Assembly: GCA_030151105.1 (NCBI GenBank)
Contig: JASLEN010000159.1
Location: forward strand, 1-6,878
Source: Dysgonomonas sp.
GTDB taxonomy: Bacteria > Bacteroidota > Bacteroidia > Bacteroidales > Dysgonomonadaceae
DNA length: 6,878 nt
Direction of reading: 5' to 3'
The notes beneath the pieces were generated by a model. The model searched no databases. It saw only the letters and a list, made by a program, of their open reading frames with translations, and was not told where the DNA came from. Shown one piece after another: positions 1-6,243 of the stretch; within the stretch, counting starts at the first letter, position 1, and every line of letters starts with the position of its first letter. The position numbers and the translations under genes were made by a program.

Positions 1-1238
1 TACAAGGTGGTGCAGACTCTATATACTTTGGCATAGAGGGTTTGAATATGCGTGCCAAATCATCGAATAACTTTACGGTAGAAGATTTAAAAAACATTGT
101 CAAAATCTGTAAAGAGAATGGTCTTAAAAGTTATCTCACAGTCAATACCATCATCTATGATAATGACATAGAACTGATGAAGAAGATTGTAGATGCAGCA
201 AAAGACGCTGAGCTTTCGGCAATCATTGCTTCAGATGTAGCAGTAATGATGTATGCTCGTAGCATTGATGTAGAGGTACATTTATCCACTCAGTTGAATA
301 TCACCAATACAGAATCTTTGAAATTTTATGGCCAATTTGCTGATGTTGTTGTATTGGCGAGAGAATTAGATCTAGATCAAGTAGCATCTATCTATAACGA
401 CATTGTAGAACAGCAAATAAAAGGTCCTAATGGAGAACTTATCCGTATAGAGATGTTCAGTCATGGTGCACTCTGTATGGCTGTTTCTGGCAAATGCTAT
501 TTGAGCCTACACGAAAAAGATCTTTCAGCAAATAGAGGTGCTTGCAATCAAATTTGCAGACGTGGTTATATCGTCAAAGAGAAAGAAACAGATATAGAGC
601 TAGAGATTGACAATCAATACATCATGTCTCCTAAAGACTTGAAGACGATCCACTTTATGAATAAAATGTTGGATGCTGGTGTTCGTGTATTCAAAATAGA
701 GGGACGTGCAAGAGGGCCTGAGTATGTAAGAACCGTTGTAGAATGTTACAGAGAAGGCATAGAATCATATTGCGCCGATACATTTACAGAGGAAAAAATA
801 GCGGATTGGGACAAACGTTTGGCAACTGTATTCAACAGAGGCTTCTGGGATGGATACTACCTTGGGCAACGCTTGGGAGAATGGTCGAGCAACTACGGTT
901 CTGGAGCTACTAAGCGAAAAGTATATGTTGGCAAAGGGATTACTTTCTACTCTAAATTAGGTGTTGCTGAATTCCAATTAGAGGCACAATCATTGAAGAA
1001 AGGAGACGAAATACTTGTCACAGGGCCTACCACAGGAGCTATCTATCATACGCTAGACGAGATACAAATGCAGCACGAATCTGTGGAAGAAATCAACAAA
1101 GGAGAACGCTTTGCAATTAAGTTTCCTGAAAAGATTCGCCCTGGGGATAAGTTATTTAAAATAATAACAGTTGAGCAAAAGAAACGCTTTGTAGAGCGAG
1201 AAAGAACAGATTCAGCTTCGGGTGTGTCACCACATTAA
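1..1238 (+). CDS. U32 peptidase-family protein, TrhP-like (tRNA U34 hydroxylation), 5' truncated
   Basis: The reading frame is open from base 3 at the window edge, so the true start lies outside; family comparison suggests roughly 20-25 residues are missing. The first visible residues (QGGADSIYFG, then LNMRAK) are the usual N-terminal TIM-barrel segment of U32 proteins. The U32 signature is present around bases 450-500 (EMFSHGALCMAVSGKC), followed by NRGACNQICRRGY. Cysteine codons at 474, 495, 543 and 555 are candidate iron-sulfur ligands, as known for U32 proteins such as TrhP and UbiU. A KIEGR motif lies near base 700. The last third (about 920-1185) looks like the small beta-barrel U32 C-terminal domain. 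Members of this group, once called collagenases, take part in prephenate-dependent 5-hydroxylation of tRNA U34 (TrhP). That specific role is inferred from family similarity; another U32 subgroup is possible. The last 20 or so residues are polar and look poorly conserved. A terminator follows 24 bases after the stop. Confidence 0.87.
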   Translation, partial: QGGADSIYFGIEGLNMRAKSSNNFTVEDLKNIVKICKENGLKSYLTVNTIIYDNDIELMKKIVDAAKDAELSAIIASDVAVMMYARSIDVEVHLSTQLNITNTESLKFYGQFADVVVLARELDLDQVASIYNDIVEQQIKGPNGELIRIEMFSHGALCMAVSGKCYLSLHEKDLSANRGACNQICRRGYIVKEKETDIELEIDNQYIMSPKDLKTIHFMNKMLDAGVRVFKIEGRARGPEYVRTVVECYREGIESYCADTFTEEKIADWDKRLATVFNRGFWDGYYLGQRLGEWSSNYGSGATKRKVYVGKGITFYSKLGVAEFQLEAQSLKKGDEILVTGPTTGAIYHTLDEIQMQHESVEEINKGERFAIKFPEKIRPGDKLFKIITVEQKKRFVERERTDSASGVSPH

Positions 1239-1262
1239 GAGCATTGAATATCTATGATATCA

Positions 1263-1295
1263 AAAAGAGGATTGTTTTTACAACAATCCTCTTTT
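1263..1295. terminator. Bidirectional intrinsic terminator between convergent genes
   Basis: A perfect 14-bp stem (1263-1276 pairing with 1282-1295) has a 5-base loop, TTTAC. The stem carries AAAAGAGG at its foot, so the transcript in either direction ends in a run of U. It lies between the rightward U32 gene (stop at 1238) and the leftward porN gene (stop at 1319), so it can serve both. Confidence 0.9.
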
Positions 1296-1318
1296 CGTAT
1301 ATATCATTTTCTACCCAA

Positions 1319-2353
1319 TTACATAGAAAGCGTTTTTCGTCTTTCTCTAGCAGAATGCTTAGCATTGGATGAGCCTCCTCCTTTGGGTTGGTCTCTCTTA
1401 TTGATTTTGCGCTTTACGGGATCACCGTCACTCACTTTCACAGAGTCATTGATTACCCATAATCCTTTTTCAAAGTCAGTCAATTGATTCTCAATTTCTT
1501 CTTGAGCCTGCTTCAATTCTTCCTCTGTTTTGTATTTTTCCATCAAGATTTTATTCTCCATGTTGGTTGTTTTATAAATCTCACCTTCATAAAGACGTAA
1601 GCGGAAATAATCGTCAATGGTCTTAGTCATTGCATTATTAATATCCGATGTCATTATAGGCATACGAGCTGCATAAGGGCGAATATTTTCGTAAGGAATC
1701 CAAAATTGAGGAACCCTACTGGCCGCTGTAGCCGAAAAGTCCATCTCAAAATCCATGCTACGGAAAAGGACAGGGCAAATAGCTACTGTCTTAACATCCA
1801 AGACCGAGTTGGACTGATCGAAATACCAAGCCTCTTTGATGTAATAACCTAGAACCTCGTTGCTAGGGATACTGAATTCATCAAAATGAATAGCACCCAA
1901 TTCTTCAGAGAAACTAATTTCAAGACGCTCAAACATATCCTGAGGTTTCACCTTTAGTTTTTCAACAAAAACAGGTTCGCCCCCATTGAAATCATACGCT
2001 TCCAAGTCTCCACTAGCCATCAAGTTAAAGATTAGAGTATAAAGATTCATTCTTTCCTCGATAGGCGTCACAGGATAAAAAAGTGCGGCATTACTCCCTT
2101 TAGTCAAGTCAATAAAGCGATACACCTCTCTCATCCATGTTGCATTAGCCAGACTCTGTGTGTTGCTCTCGTTCTTCATTTGTGCACGTACAGACAACTG
2201 AGGAAGGCTTTTATTTCCTTGTTGCTGTCCTTCTTCCTGTTGCTGACGCTTTGCTATTCTATCTCGTAAAGACTCTGTTTGTTGTGCAAAAGCATTGGCA
2301 GAAAAGAAAGCTCCCAATATCGTAACTATCAGTATATATTTCAAATATCTCAT
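1319..2353 (-). CDS. porN: Type IX secretion ring protein PorN/GldN
   Basis: This 344-residue periplasmic protein matches the usual GldN/PorN length. Residues 1-23 are a Sec signal peptide (basic start, hydrophobic core, AFA then Q24). A Gln/Glu-rich linker (about 36-46) follows, then the conserved GldN core: WMREVYR (73-79), DLTK (82-85), the FYPV segment, RMNLYTLIF (101-109), PVLFR (194-198), FWIPYENIRPY (217-227), MTSDINNA (234-241), TIDDYF (245-250) and IYKTTN (259-264). A charged helix (about 272-297) and a basic Lys/Arg-rich tail follow. In the family, PorN binds the lipoprotein PorK and forms a periplasmic ring under the outer membrane that is required for type IX secretion. The ATG at 2353 lies 14 bases after the porK stop, with a purine-rich AGAAGA upstream, so the two are probably co-transcribed and translationally coupled. 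Oddly, porL and porM, which normally separate K and N, are absent. The family call is firm; orthology to the single essential copy rather than a paralogue is not proven. Confidence 0.93.
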   Translation of the reverse strand: MRYLKYILIVTILGAFFSANAFAQQTESLRDRIAKRQQQEEGQQQGNKSLPQLSVRAQMKNESNTQSLANATWMREVYRFIDLTKGSNAALFYPVTPIEERMNLYTLIFNLMASGDLEAYDFNGGEPVFVEKLKVKPQDMFERLEISFSEELGAIHFDEFSIPSNEVLGYYIKEAWYFDQSNSVLDVKTVAICPVLFRSMDFEMDFSATAASRVPQFWIPYENIRPYAARMPIMTSDINNAMTKTIDDYFRLRLYEGEIYKTTNMENKILMEKYKTEEELKQAQEEIENQLTDFEKGLWVINDSVKVSDGDPVKRKINKRDQPKGGGSSNAKHSARERRKTLSM

Positions 2354-2367
2354 TCTCTATCTTCTTT

Positions 2368-3792
2368 TTAACGTTTCGACTTTGCAAAGCCAATTTGCGT
2401 ACGTACACAACGGAAACCAATATAGGAGCGAGGCTGATTCTGATATTCTGAATCTCTCAAATCACCTCTAATATTCATTCCTACATCTTTCCACGAACCA
2501 CCTTTCACCACCTTTTTCTTGATAGCATAAGGATCTTCTTTGGCAGCATCGTACCTATATTGGGGATTCATGTCGTTCATCATTGCCGAGCCCGATTCGG
2601 TGTAAGCCGTTGATGTCCATTCGGCAACGTTACCCGCTAGATCGTATATTCCAAACTTATTGGGAATGTAAGAGCCTACACGAGCTGGAATCAGATTCCC
2701 ATCTTTCGTATAGTTTCCTTCTCCAGGTTTGAAGTTTGCCATAAAGCATTTATTCTTCTCATTGATAGTACCCTCTTCATCCCATGGATAAATATTCTCC
2801 GATTGTCCATTACGAGCAGCAAACTCCCATTCAGCTTCGGTGGGTAGTCTAAAGTCTTCAATTGGACGCGAGCCTTTCTTCTGCCCCATTTTGTAATAGA
2901 CCGTCCTCCAATGGGCAAATGCTGTTGCTTGTTCCCAACTTACGCCCACCACTGGATAGTCATTGTAGCCAGCATGTGAAAAATACATACGCATATATGG
3001 TTCGTTGTACGAATTATTGAAGTCATTGATCCACACTGTAGTATCTGGATATATGTTCACGATTTTAGTATGAACAAAGTCATAAAGAGAACTCAATGGA
3101 CGTGTAATAGTCTCATTGACAGGGAATCCGTCTTCGTTGATATATGCTGTATCCTTAGATATCATAATCACCTCATCAGGATTGACTTCATAATCTGTAT
3201 TTAGATTACGCTGACTCGGATCTAGTCTATTTCTTCTTTTAGCAGCTTCGGCATGATCAAACCACTCGTATTTGTAGTTCATCTGGCGAGGGTCTAATCC
3301 TCTTACACCTGTAATTGGATGTACTGTAGTTACACTATTGATAGCTGTTTCTTCTTCTTCCAATGGACGTTTAGGAATAGGACGTCTCCAATTCAAATAA
3401 GGCTTGATAGGCTCACCGTATTCATCTTCCGTTATTTTGAATAGGTCATCTCCCCCCATTGCTGGATCGGCTAGACGCTCACGAATGATGGAGTCACGAA
3501 CCCAATGTACAAACTGGCGATACTTAGAATTCGAAATTTCAGTTTCGTCCATCCAAAAATTATCGACAGATATTCCTTTGGGGTTGGCTACTATGTTCCA
3601 CAGCGAGTCGCTCTCGGCTGGTCCCATTTCGATAGAACCCATTGAGACTAAAACCATGCCATAGGGTCTTGGTTCTGCCCATGTAGAACTACGTTCGCCT
3701 GTCACTTCACCGCCAATTCCACTTCCTGTAGTCTTGCCACAGGCTGTAAATAGAACGATAGAAAATAGTATTGCTATAAAATATTGTTTCAT
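2368..3792 (-). CDS. porK: Type IX secretion ring lipoprotein PorK/GldK
   Basis: I place the start at the ATG at 3792 (474 residues), not the upstream in-frame TTG at 3804. The ATG begins a clean lipoprotein signal (MKQYFIAILF, then a lipobox ending FTAC with Cys18), and the TTG overlaps a predicted promoter box. The mature protein is a formylglycine-generating-enzyme-like (FGE/SUMF) domain split by a long insertion. The first half covers about 44-100 (YGMVLVSMGSIEMG, FWMDETEISNSKYRQF), the insertion about 105-275, and the second half about 278-462 (YPVVGVSWEQATAFAHWR, FRLPTEAEWEFAARNG, YPWD, FGIYDLAGNVAEW, GGSWKD, SYIGFRC). The paired catalytic cysteines of true FGE enzymes are not evident, as expected for a structural PorK. 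In the family, PorK is anchored in the outer membrane facing the periplasm and joins PorN in the ring complex. Length agrees with known PorK/GldK. It lies 86 bases after porP and has its own promoter-like sequence; porN follows after 14 bases. Confidence 0.94.
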   Translation of the reverse strand: MKQYFIAILFSIVLFTACGKTTGSGIGGEVTGERSSTWAEPRPYGMVLVSMGSIEMGPAESDSLWNIVANPKGISVDNFWMDETEISNSKYRQFVHWVRDSIIRERLADPAMGGDDLFKITEDEYGEPIKPYLNWRRPIPKRPLEEEETAINSVTTVHPITGVRGLDPRQMNYKYEWFDHAEAAKRRNRLDPSQRNLNTDYEVNPDEVIMISKDTAYINEDGFPVNETITRPLSSLYDFVHTKIVNIYPDTTVWINDFNNSYNEPYMRMYFSHAGYNDYPVVGVSWEQATAFAHWRTVYYKMGQKKGSRPIEDFRLPTEAEWEFAARNGQSENIYPWDEEGTINEKNKCFMANFKPGEGNYTKDGNLIPARVGSYIPNKFGIYDLAGNVAEWTSTAYTESGSAMMNDMNPQYRYDAAKEDPYAIKKKVVKGGSWKDVGMNIRGDLRDSEYQNQPRSYIGFRCVRTQIGFAKSKR

Positions 3793-3801
3793 ATTTTGAT
3801 C

Positions 3802-3833
3802 CAAATGTACGCTTTAGCTTATGTTTCAACAAA
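3802..3833 (-). promoter_or_regulatory. Predicted Bacteroidetes-type promoter of porK
   Basis: Read on the minus strand there is TTTG (3833-3830), a 20-base spacer, then TACATTTG (3809-3802). The second box matches the Bacteroides -7 pattern TAnnTTTG exactly, and the spacing is close to the usual 19-20. Only 9 bases separate the last G of the -7 box from the A of the porK ATG at 3792, so transcription would start within a few bases of the start codon. A 6-bp inverted repeat, ATGTTT/AAACAT (3821-3826 and 3831-3836, loop 4), overlaps the -33 box and could be an operator. This is pattern matching only. Confidence 0.5.
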
Positions 3834-3843
3834 CATACCTCAT

Positions 3844-3900
3844 TTATACAGATATGTTATACTCATCTTATACTTGTCTTATAGTAACCTTATACTCTTC
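3844..3900. repeat. Array of 11-bp imperfect direct repeats across the porP 3' end
   Basis: On the plus strand four units follow each other head to tail: TTATACTCATC (3857), TTATACTTGTC (3868), TTATAGTAACC (3879) and TTATACTCTTC (3890). A fifth, TTATACAGATA (3844), is set off by two extra bases. The shared core is TTATAC, with C at the end of most units. The array covers the last seven codons and stop of porP (stop 3881-3879) and about half of the porP-porK gap. The 11-base period is close to one DNA helical turn and is not a multiple of three. It may be a binding-site array or a product of replication slippage. Confidence 0.7.
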
Positions 3901-4823
3901 AACGTTCCTCGTGCCTTAGACTTGGAGAGCGGCATACTATATTTTATAAATATCTCGTGGCTACCATTACTTACTTTTCCTATTCGTGAAGTAGAAAGAT
4001 CGTAAGCATAGCTAGCTTCTATATTCTTAATCTTGACTCCTAACAAAAATACAAAACCATCATCTTTTCTCCAAGACAATCCGCCATTGAATAGCTTGCT
4101 ATACTCTACACGAGCTGTTATATCCACTTGATGAAAGACTTCATCGGTTCTGTAAAAGACAGATGGCTGAAATTCTAACGAACTTCCAAGGTCAATATTG
4201 TATCCACCTACTAAATAATATGTGCGAGCGATGTATGATTTGCTATCATCACTCAACTCGAAGGATGGATTCCACAAGTGATTGAGCGATAATCCGATGT
4301 AATATCGAGGCGCAATCCACGACACACCCAAGCCTGCGTCTATTGTTTTTTCGCTACTCCCTGTTGGTATGGCTGGATCACTAGGATCGAAGCCTCCTTT
4401 ATTCGGGATGAAAATTTTTCCTGCGTCAAAGTCTATATTAAACATTCCTCCTTGTATTCCTACATTCAGTTTCTTGTTTCCTTTGAACTTGAACTGATAG
4501 GAATATTGCCCCATAAAGCTTGTATTAGAGAATAATCCCAATTTATCGTTATTGATAATTACGCCCACTCCATGTCTCTTACCAAAAAGTTCGAGAGGCA
4601 TATTCACCGAAATCAAAGACGTTACGGGAGCTCTTGTGACTCCTACCCACTGCCTACGATGCAATAGTGACGACTCGAAAGCATTGTCTTGAGCAATGAA
4701 AGAAGGATTGTAAAAATTCTTCATATTCCAATACTGACTAATATTGGTATCCCACTGTGCATGCAATGCCGTGAAACCAAATAAGAGTAGTATGAAAGTA
4801 AGAAGTAGTTTCTTCAAGCCCAT
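3879..4823 (-). CDS. porP: PorP/SprF family type IX secretion outer-membrane protein
   Basis: This 314-residue protein has a Sec signal peptide (residues 1-22, HA then Q23) and the hallmarks of the PorP/SprF family. An N-terminal YWNMKNFYNPSFIAQ segment (31-45) fits the family NPA-like motif, here NPS. RRQWVGVTRAPVTSLISVNMPL (56-77, first part RRQWVGVTRAP) comes next. Many alternating beta-strands and a C-terminal YAYDLSTSRIG...GSHEIFIKY (about 272-295) complete the pattern. Such proteins are predicted outer-membrane beta-barrels of about 300-340 residues. In Porphyromonas gingivalis PorP is needed for type IX secretion and is encoded directly before PorK; in Flavobacterium SprF helps export the adhesin SprB. 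Its place next to porK supports the PorP assignment. The last residues (KSIRLL) are encoded by an 11-bp repeat array and extend past the conserved end. A loose -7-like TAAATTTTG lies at 4849-4841, but no clear -33 box was found, so the promoter is uncertain. Confidence 0.92.
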   Translation of the reverse strand: MGLKKLLLTFILLLFGFTALHAQWDTNISQYWNMKNFYNPSFIAQDNAFESSLLHRRQWVGVTRAPVTSLISVNMPLELFGKRHGVGVIINNDKLGLFSNTSFMGQYSYQFKFKGNKKLNVGIQGGMFNIDFDAGKIFIPNKGGFDPSDPAIPTGSSEKTIDAGLGVSWIAPRYYIGLSLNHLWNPSFELSDDSKSYIARTYYLVGGYNIDLGSSLEFQPSVFYRTDEVFHQVDITARVEYSKLFNGGLSWRKDDGFVFLLGVKIKNIEASYAYDLSTSRIGKVSNGSHEIFIKYSMPLSKSKARGTLKSIRLL

Positions 4824-4915
4824 TTATTTCTTTAAGTGAACAAAATTTATGTAAAAATAATAACTATTTGTCATATAGCTAACGGAAATATGGCTTATAA
4901 ATTGTGTTACAATGA

Positions 4916-4950
4916 AAAAGAGCAATTCACATCTAGTGAACTGCTCTTTT
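4916..4950 (-). terminator. Intrinsic terminator of the small beta-barrel gene
   Basis: A hairpin has an outer 9-bp stem (4916-4924 with 4942-4950), one A/C mismatch, an inner 5-bp stem (TTCAC/GTGAA, 4926-4930 with 4936-4940) and a 5-base loop. On the minus strand it ends in TTTTT. It begins 30 bases after the stop of the leftward barrel gene (4981) and separates it from porP, so the T9SS genes are probably a distinct transcription unit. Confidence 0.85.
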
Positions 4951-4980
4951 CTTAAGCTTTATTTTGCTGGATTTAATGTA

Positions 4981-5484
4981 TTAGAAACGGATTCCGTATC
5001 CAAACATAAATTGTCCGTAATCCCAATCAGCGAAAGTATATTTCATTTCAAAGTTTAGGTAAGTATCAGCTGTTAGATCGTAGTCTAGACCTCCTCCTAA
5101 GTTGAAACCAAAGTTGGTGAAACCATGGCTTTTACTCTCCACAACAACTCCTGCATATTCAATTTTTCTACTTGAAGTTCTATTGTTAGAGATATTCAAA
5201 CCAGCTAGAGGATAAAGAGTTAATTTATCAACAACATTAGTAAATGTATATTGAACATTCAGGTTGATATCTGCTCCCCAAGTCTTATCTTTAGGGAAGA
5301 AGAATACTACATCGGGAGCAAGTCTGATGTTATCAACAATTTCATAACGCCCCTCTACACCAACTCCGAATCTCTTGTAGTCAGATTGGTAACCCAATTT
5401 TGCATGACCCGATACAGACCCTTTTTGAGCAAATGCTCCCATACTTACAACAGTAAGTAATATTACGAATAAAATTTTCTTCAT
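4981..5484 (-). CDS. Small outer-membrane beta-barrel protein, function unknown
   Basis: This 167-residue protein has a Sec signal peptide (residues 1-19, AFA then Q20) and a mature part of about 148 residues built of alternating polar/hydrophobic strands rich in Gly, Tyr and Phe. I count about eight strands (roughly 22-33, 36-48, 53-63, 70-82, 87-98, 122-136, 140-151, 155-167), the size of an OmpX/OmpW-like eight-stranded barrel. It ends in Phe (YGIRF), the usual C-terminal signature for insertion by the BAM machinery. The loop near 100-120 is charged and likely surface exposed. It matches the general 'outer membrane beta-barrel protein' (OMP_b-brl) group widespread in Bacteroidales; no specific substrate or enzymatic role can be read from it. 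It is monocistronic, with a predicted promoter upstream and a hairpin terminator downstream. Whether it serves the neighbouring type IX genes is unknown. Confidence 0.85.
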   Translation of the reverse strand: MKKILFVILLTVVSMGAFAQKGSVSGHAKLGYQSDYKRFGVGVEGRYEIVDNIRLAPDVVFFFPKDKTWGADINLNVQYTFTNVVDKLTLYPLAGLNISNNRTSSRKIEYAGVVVESKSHGFTNFGFNLGGGLDYDLTADTYLNFEMKYTFADWDYGQFMFGYGIRF

Positions 5485-5509
5485 GTTTTAAATCGTTTTG
5501 TTTGTAAAA

Positions 5510-5568
5510 TTTAGCAAATACAGAGCAAAGTAAAGACTTCAGGAAACAATTTCCAAAGATTTGCTAAA
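5510..5568. repeat. 10-bp inverted repeat bracketing the barrel-gene promoter
   Basis: TTTAGCAAAT (5510-5519) recurs as its exact reverse complement ATTTGCTAAA (5559-5568). The 39 bases between the arms contain the complete predicted promoter of the leftward barrel gene. The arms could be paired operator sites, or, speculatively, ends of a tiny invertible segment. The match is exact, but in AT-rich DNA a 10-bp pair may be chance. Confidence 0.45.
5526..5557 (-). promoter_or_regulatory. Predicted promoter of the small beta-barrel gene
   Basis: On the minus strand TTTG (5557-5554) is followed after 20 bases by TTACTTTG (5533-5526), one mismatch from the Bacteroides -7 pattern TAnnTTTG. Transcription would start near 5520, giving a leader of about 35 bases before the ATG at 5484. 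The leader is A/T-rich with no Shine-Dalgarno site, usual for this phylum. The whole promoter lies between the arms of a 10-bp inverted repeat. Confidence 0.45.
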
Positions 5569-5624
5569 AAAATGAAAATAATAATCTCGAAAGTGATATT
5601 AAAGCTACTGTGTGGAGGATATAA

Positions 5625-5642
5625 TATTTTTGATTACTTTTG
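5625..5642 (+). promoter_or_regulatory. Predicted tandem -7 boxes upstream of the PRiA4_ORF3-like gene
   Basis: Two exact matches to TAnnTTTG lie 10 bases apart: TATTTTTG (5625-5632) and TACTTTTG (5635-5642). A weak -33-like TGTG (5611-5614) is 20 bases before the second. The ATG at 5668 would then have a leader of roughly 20-30 bases. This would drive both the PRiA4_ORF3-like gene and miaA. Confidence 0.4.
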
Positions 5643-5667
5643 AAGAAATAATAAATTACTAAACACT

Positions 5668-6240
5668 ATGATTTTTCGTTTTATAATGCTGTCTGACGAG
5701 GTAGATGATTTCAGACGCGAATTCAAAATAGATGCAGAGGCTAGTTTTTTAGACTTGCACAATGTGATTGCCAAATCTGTAAAGTATGACCCAAAAGAAA
5801 TGGCGTCCTTCTTTATGTGTGAAGAAGACTGGAGCAAGAATGAAGAAATCACTCTGGTAGAAATGGATACGAGCTCCGAAGTGGATTCTTACATTATGGA
5901 GAATACTAAACTGAGTGACTTCTTGGAAGAAGAAAAGCAAAAACTGATGTATGTATTTGATTATATGTCGGAACGTGCATTCTTTATGGAGTTGAGAGAA
6001 ATCATTTATGGAGATGATATAGATGGTGCTCAAATAACGAAATCGGTTGGCAATGCTCCTCAACAGCTCCTAGATTTTGAAGAAGAGATTATAACAAAGG
6101 CTGCTCCTGTAGTTGCTAGTTCAACACTTCTGGATGATGATTTCTATGGAGATGATGGCTACAACGAAGATGAGCTAGATGCAGAAGGATTTGAAGGACT
6201 GGATGATGAAAACATCAGTCTAGACGATATAGAATTATAA
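5668..6240 (+). CDS. PRiA4_ORF3-like (IS1096 passenger TnpR-type) protein with acidic tail
   Basis: This 190-residue protein is likely cytoplasmic, with no signal peptide or membrane segment. Residues 1-135 resemble the PRiA4_ORF3 fold: a short beta start (MIFRFIML), FRREFKIDAEASFLDLHNVIAKSVKYD (about 15-41, key LDLHNVI), FFMCEEDW (48-55) and YVFDYMSERAFFMELREI (95-112). This group is often named 'plasmid pRiA4b ORF-3' or 'IS1096 element passenger TnpR' protein; the name comes from early examples on mobile elements and does not show that this copy is mobile. Its biochemical role is unknown. Residues 155-190 form a strikingly acidic tail: 17 Asp/Glu and no Lys/Arg in 36 residues, with spaced Phe/Tyr/Leu. 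Such tails often bind basic proteins or mimic nucleic acid, but that is inference here. The stop is three bases before the miaA start, so the two genes are almost certainly one transcript and probably translationally coupled. Confidence 0.8.
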   Translation: MIFRFIMLSDEVDDFRREFKIDAEASFLDLHNVIAKSVKYDPKEMASFFMCEEDWSKNEEITLVEMDTSSEVDSYIMENTKLSDFLEEEKQKLMYVFDYMSERAFFMELREIIYGDDIDGAQITKSVGNAPQQLLDFEEEIITKAAPVVASSTLLDDDFYGDDGYNEDELDAEGFEGLDDENISLDDIEL

Positions 6241-6243
6241 GAG

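Noticed and set aside
1254..1487. Plus-strand open frame of 77 residues starting within the terminator
   Set aside because: It begins inside the terminator hairpin and runs antisense to the porN 3' end; composition shows no protein-family features, so it is a shadow of porN.
3793..3804. Upstream TTG start for porK adding four residues (MDQN)
   Set aside because: The ATG at 3792 gives a standard lipoprotein signal, and the TTG lies within the predicted -7 promoter box.
3784..4005. Plus-strand open frame of 73 residues across the porP-porK gap
   Set aside because: It is antisense to porP and made largely from the TTATAC repeat array, giving a hydrophobic-looking but meaningless peptide; no start signals.
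4841..4849. TAAATTTTG on the minus strand as a porP promoter -7 box
   Set aside because: It has three rather than two spacer bases and I found no -33 TTTG at the right distance, so it is mentioned but not called as a feature.
5749..6063. Minus-strand open frame of 104 residues
   Set aside because: It is fully antisense to the PRiA4_ORF3-like gene, whose frame shows clear family motifs; no promoter or start context supports it.
5668..6240. Evidence of a transposon or insertion sequence, suggested by the family name 'IS1096 passenger TnpR'
   Set aside because: No transposase, terminal inverted repeats or target duplications are visible, and the gene is tightly coupled to the housekeeping gene miaA; the name is historical.
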